A stretch of DNA of 8,805 nt. It comes from Desulfobacterales bacterium. Its GTDB lineage: Bacteria; Desulfobacterota; Desulfobacteria; Desulfobacterales; DAOWNP01. Below, piece by piece: positions 6,133 through 8,805 of the stretch (position 1 is its first letter; each line of letters starts with the position of its first letter). The stretch lies in NCBI GenBank assembly GCA_030149595.1, contig JASFBI010000044.1:1-8805 (forward strand), read 5' to 3'. The position numbers and the translations under genes are program-made. The notes beneath the pieces were generated by a model. It was given only the letters and a program-made list of their open reading frames with translations. It was not told the origin of the DNA and did not search any database.

Positions 6133-6828
6133 TTGACTGACATTAAAAATAATCAGGAAACTGAAATTTCTCAAAATCTGGATAGCCTTTTTGGAGATGA
6201 TGAGCCAATTTTTGAATTTGATGATACAGGCTCACCTGTTGTATTAGAAAATACAAACATGGACAGTAATAGCAAGAAGAAGGGTGATGACAGTAAGGTA
6301 AGTGATGATACAATTGAGCTAAAACAGGTGTGTGATACTGATGATAAAAAAAACCAGGAAAAAGCAGATATAAAAAATACTTCCTTAGAAAACCTTAAAG
6401 TTATAATACTTTCAAATGAGTGGGAAATTAATTTTAACAATTTTCAAAAAATAATTGATGAAATAAAAAAGATCAAAGTCAAAGAGAATTATACCGATAA
6501 TGAACCTATTCTTAAATTATTTAAAATTATGGAGTCATTATCAAAATACCTGTTAAAATATAAAATAAATTCTAAGCAAGAAGCATTTAATGCAATTGAA
6601 ACAACATATAAAAATATTGAAATATTATTTTCTAAATCAAATATCAGCAAACAGGAACAAGATCAAATTGTAACAGCATCTATAAAAGATTTTAAAAAGC
6701 TTAAAGCACTTATAGCTCATAAGTCATCAGAAAAAACACCTGACGACTTAATAAAAGCTGCTGTAAAAAGAATCAAAATTTTTATTAAAAAAGAGATTGC
6801 TTTATTAAGACAGGAGTTGAAAACATAA
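6133..6828 (+). CDS. Unknown soluble protein: acidic low-complexity N-terminus plus helical domain with EWEI motif
   Basis: The 231-residue product begins at TTG 6133 with AAGGA about 8 nt before it, and follows the GTPase gene by only 10 bp, so the two are cotranscribed. Residues 1-83 are acidic, Ser/Asn/Asp-rich and probably disordered, with a short conserved-looking patch 'LDSLFGDDEPIFEF' at 16-29. Residues about 85-168 form a helical domain holding 'LSNEWEINFNNF' at 93-104. It resembles a four-helix bundle; from memory EWEI-containing helical modules of this type occur in delta-proteobacterial signalling proteins. Residues 172-231 form two or three more helices, strongly basic near the end. 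There is no signal peptide or membrane span. I do not know the function. The operon position and acidic tail suggest an adaptor or effector of the GTPase, which is inference. Confidence 0.75.
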   Translation: MTDIKNNQETEISQNLDSLFGDDEPIFEFDDTGSPVVLENTNMDSNSKKKGDDSKVSDDTIELKQVCDTDDKKNQEKADIKNTSLENLKVIILSNEWEINFNNFQKIIDEIKKIKVKENYTDNEPILKLFKIMESLSKYLLKYKINSKQEAFNAIETTYKNIEILFSKSNISKQEQDQIVTASIKDFKKLKALIAHKSSEKTPDDLIKAAVKRIKIFIKKEIALLRQELKT

Positions 6829-6919
6829 ATTCTCTTTAGCTCCTTACTATAAAAATAATTTTAAAAATCATATTGAAAGATAAACATCACCAATTTTTTT
6901 CACAACAAAATAAAAAAAT
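6829..6919. other. Short AT-rich gap without recognisable element
   Basis: This 91-bp gap separates the EWEI protein gene from the 84-residue gene. I see no hairpin, terminator, clear promoter or clear ribosome site in it. Confidence 0.5.
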
Positions 6920-7174
6920 ATGACTACTACAAACAATTCTACCAATCGTTTTTTAATAGTTTTAAAAGATTATTTATCAAGAATAATGGGACCTGTTGCC
7001 GAAGTTATGATTGATGATGAAATAAAACAGATGGAAGAAGAAAAGCAAAGTATGCTTTTTGAAAGAGTTCCTGATCTTATAATTTTTTTATCTGATAATA
7101 TACCAGATATACAAAAAAAAGAGATTTTTTTAAAAGATATGGTAGAGATAATAAAAGATTTTAAAAAATTGTAA
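6920..7174 (+). CDS. Small helical protein of 84 residues, unknown function
   Basis: The protein is acidic, has no membrane span or signal peptide, and appears all-helical. The core is 'LKDYLSRIMGPVAEVMIDDE' at 15-34, then 'LIIFLSDNIPDIQKKEIFL' at about 53-71. The order 'short helix, MGPVA turn, helix, ...LSDNIPD..., R/K..FL helix' recalls a short C-terminal helical domain seen in bacterial regulators linked to roadblock proteins and kinases ('LGPIA...L...I.d...FL'). That match is from memory and uncertain. The ATG is preceded by an A-rich stretch with no Shine-Dalgarno sequence, and no in-frame start lies upstream before a stop at 6911-6913. It lies within the GTPase cluster, on the same strand as its neighbours, and is probably a cofactor of that system. 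Confidence 0.7.
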   Translation: MTTTNNSTNRFLIVLKDYLSRIMGPVAEVMIDDEIKQMEEEKQSMLFERVPDLIIFLSDNIPDIQKKEIFLKDMVEIIKDFKKL

Positions 7175-7266
7175 TAAGAAATTAATTTATTACAACCTGA
7201 TTGTAATAAAAATAAGAAGCATGCTTTTATTTGATTTCTTAACTTTCTATTTTAAAAGAGGGAAAT
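7175..7266. other. Leader of the sensor gene with alternative hairpins
   Basis: This 92-bp gap carries the hairpin at 7186-7210 and, together with the end of the preceding gene, a competing one described separately. It also has a near-palindrome AAGCATGCTT at 7217-7226 and the ribosome site GAGGG at 7258-7262 for the sensor gene. Confidence 0.5.
7186..7210 (+). repeat. Perfect 10-bp-stem hairpin between the 84-residue gene and sensor gene
   Basis: TTTATTACAA (7186-7195) pairs exactly with TTGTAATAAA (7201-7210) around loop cctga. A second copy of TTGTAATAA at 7169-7177, spanning the stop of the preceding gene, can pair instead with 7187-7195. Two mutually exclusive stems are therefore possible. 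All pairs but two are A-T, so stability is modest. A weak terminator or a switch between the two genes are possible roles. Confidence 0.5.
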
Positions 7267-8373
7267 ATGTCAGTAATTTGTGAAGAGTGTGGAAAGATCT
7301 ATCATATTCCACCTGAAAAACTCAAGGAGCTAAAAGAAAAAGATGGGAAAATTAAATGTAAGGTTTGTGGGTTTATAATACCTTTTCCTGAAATCAAAGA
7401 ATCAAAGGAAAATTTAAAAAAAGCAAAAAAACCTTCTGGAACAGCAGAAAAAGTAAAAATAAAAAAACCTTCTTCTTTGCAGATAAAAGGTTTGGGATTG
7501 CAAAGCAAAATGTTTTTTTTATTTCTTGTTATACCTCTTGCCCTTATGACAGGTTCAGGTTTTTTTTCTTATACCCAGCTTCAAACCCTCTCTTCAAATA
7601 TTATTGAAGAGAGTACAGAGGCAGTACAAATACTTGCTGAAGACAAAATAGCAAATAAAGCTGAATCTGTTGCTCTTCAATGCAGAATTTTTCTTCTAAA
7701 CAGACCGGATATTGTAAAAGATGATTTTAATTATGACATGGATTTTAAAAAAATATCTGTTCAAAAAGTGGGTTTAACCGGTCATACTTCTCTCTTTGAA
7801 ATTTCAGGTCAACACTCAGACTGGACAATCTGGTCTCATATTAATCCTAAAATAATAGGTCTAAGTATTAATGACACAATAAAAAAATCATGCGGTGACA
7901 GCTATGATAAATTTATTAAAATATTAGATATAGGAGCTGCCGGTAAAAAGGCTAAAGGATATTATAAATGGACAAACAAGGATGGATCAGTTGATCAGAT
8001 GTATATGGCTGTTGCCCCTATATTAGATACTCCATATCTCATTGTAAGCACTACTAAGATTGATGAATTTACCCAGAGAATAAAAAAACTGAAAAATAAT
8101 GCAGCTAAAATGACTAAAAAAACAAGAGATATTCACCTGGGAATTATGATTGGTTCACTTATAATTTTAGGTTTGTCAATCTCTATTTATGGATACAAAT
8201 TAACACAAAACATTAAATATTTAACAAATGCAGCAGATAGAATAAGTATTGGGGAGTTAGGTGAAAAAATAGAGATTAAATCGAAAGATGAATTAGGAAA
8301 TCTTGCAGAAGCTATTTCCAGAATGCAGGATAGTTTAAAATTTTCCATAGAAAGACTTAAATCAAAAATCTAA
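7267..8373 (+). CDS. Membrane sensor: zinc ribbon - TM - Cache - TM - HAMP, no output domain
   Basis: The 368-residue protein has a zinc ribbon of MJ0042 type at 1-42 (CEEC at 5-8 and CKVC at 31-34, four Cys for zinc) and a Lys-rich linker at 43-80. The first membrane span is at about 82-103. A periplasmic sensory domain covers about 110-270, with 'VGLTGHTSLFE', 'WTIWSHINPKIIGLS', 'GYYKWTNKDGSVDQMYMAV' and 'PYLIVSTTKIDEF', the pattern of a single Cache domain as I recall it. The second span is at about 291-310, followed by a HAMP domain at 311-364 ('AADRISIGELGEKIEIKSKDELGNLAEAISRMQDSL'). The protein stops four residues later. It carries no kinase, methyl-accepting, guanylate-cyclase or phosphatase domain. 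Inference: ligand binding in the periplasm moves the HAMP, and the signal leaves through protein contact, plausibly to the small soluble proteins or the GTPase of this operon. GAGGG lies 4 nt before the ATG. Confidence 0.88.
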   Translation: MSVICEECGKIYHIPPEKLKELKEKDGKIKCKVCGFIIPFPEIKESKENLKKAKKPSGTAEKVKIKKPSSLQIKGLGLQSKMFFLFLVIPLALMTGSGFFSYTQLQTLSSNIIEESTEAVQILAEDKIANKAESVALQCRIFLLNRPDIVKDDFNYDMDFKKISVQKVGLTGHTSLFEISGQHSDWTIWSHINPKIIGLSINDTIKKSCGDSYDKFIKILDIGAAGKKAKGYYKWTNKDGSVDQMYMAVAPILDTPYLIVSTTKIDEFTQRIKKLKNNAAKMTKKTRDIHLGIMIGSLIILGLSISIYGYKLTQNIKYLTNAADRISIGELGEKIEIKSKDELGNLAEAISRMQDSLKFSIERLKSKI

Positions 8374-8402
8374 GCACGCCTCATCTTTCACGGAGTTTTA
8401 TT

Positions 8403-8805
8403 ATGATGCTTATCCCAAAAGAATATCCAGTTTTACTAAATTTAAATAGTTATTATACAAATTTAGCAAAACTTATTGAACATTTTCAGGGTGATATTGA
8501 AACAGGAGGAATCTATCTACACTCATCTTTTGCACAGGGAGCTATTTATTTTGATGAAGAAAAAGTTTTAAATGGAATTATTATTGAAAAAAATAAATTT
8601 TCAGCGGGACTGAATGTTGTAAACAACTTTAAAAATCTGGTAAAAACAAATAATTTTAATATATCAATTTATAATATTTCTCCTGAAACGCTGTATTTTT
8701 GGGTTAACCTGCCTTTTGCCAATGATATATATAGAAAAATTATTTCAGATGAATCTGACATTGAAAATATAATTGAAAAAATTTCTTTAAAAAAACTTAC
8801 AGGAA
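8403..8805 (+). CDS. Unrecognised cytoplasmic protein, C-terminus cut by the window edge
   Basis: The frame is open from ATG 8403 to the right edge (134 codons), with GGAG 7 nt before the start and 29 bp after the sensor gene. There is no signal peptide. Residues 21-60 ('LAKLIEHFQGDIETGGIYLH', then '..AQGAIYFDEEKVLNG') have the strand-turn-strand feel of PATAN/DUF4388-like domains ('..TG.I......GAIYF..G.i..'). That is a hint from memory, not an identification. The remainder, up to 'KKLTG', alternates strands and helices. A second ATG lies at 8406. As the last visible gene of the GTPase cluster it may link the sensor to the switch. Domains beyond residue 134 are unknown. Confidence 0.7.
   Translation, partial: MMLIPKEYPVLLNLNSYYTNLAKLIEHFQGDIETGGIYLHSSFAQGAIYFDEEKVLNGIIIEKNKFSAGLNVVNNFKNLVKTNNFNISIYNISPETLYFWVNLPFANDIYRKIISDESDIENIIEKISLKKLTG

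Overview
The window is strongly AT-rich and comes from a Gram-negative bacterium: it encodes an outer-membrane beta-barrel, several proteins with Sec signal peptides, and an MglA-type small GTPase next to a roadblock protein. MglA/MglB-type pairs, MJ0042-type zinc ribbons on membrane sensors, and LivK-like and PstS-like orphan binding proteins together fit a delta-proteobacterial lineage best (Desulfobacterota/Desulfobacterales or relatives). That assignment is inference from gene content and low GC, not from a marker gene.

Left half (minus strand, 4351 down to 1): four genes read leftward and probably form one transcription unit or two. In transcript order they are a LivK-like branched-chain-amino-acid-type solute-binding protein (GTG start), a small PstS-like phosphate-binding-domain protein, an outer-membrane porin, and, after a 184-bp gap holding an inverted-repeat element, a secreted protein that runs off the left edge. 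The secreted protein ends, within the window, in a coiled coil followed by Gly/Asn-rich head-like motifs. All four are exported. No permease or ATPase of an ABC transporter is present, so the binding proteins look like orphans that could serve uptake through unlinked permeases or sensing.

Centre (4352-5098): a 747-bp gene-free divergent region, extremely AT-rich. It holds a GC-rich 5'UTR hairpin, two copies of a 28-nt direct repeat (25/28 identical), and a perfect 15-bp-stem inverted repeat that shares its left arm with the second repeat copy.

Right half (plus strand, 5099 to 8805): six genes in one direction. They are a roadblock/LC7 (MglB-like) protein, an MglA-like GTPase with TTG start, an acidic-linker/helical protein of unknown function with TTG start, an 84-residue helical protein, a membrane sensor built as zinc ribbon-TM-Cache-TM-HAMP with no output domain, and the start of an unrecognised cytoplasmic protein truncated by the right edge. 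This is the most interesting part of the window. It looks like a self-contained GTPase signalling module in which a periplasmic ligand sensor may feed into an MglA/MglB switch through soluble helical adaptors rather than through a kinase or chemotaxis output. The divergent cluster of exported binding proteins could supply the ligand side. The link between the two halves rests only on adjacency.
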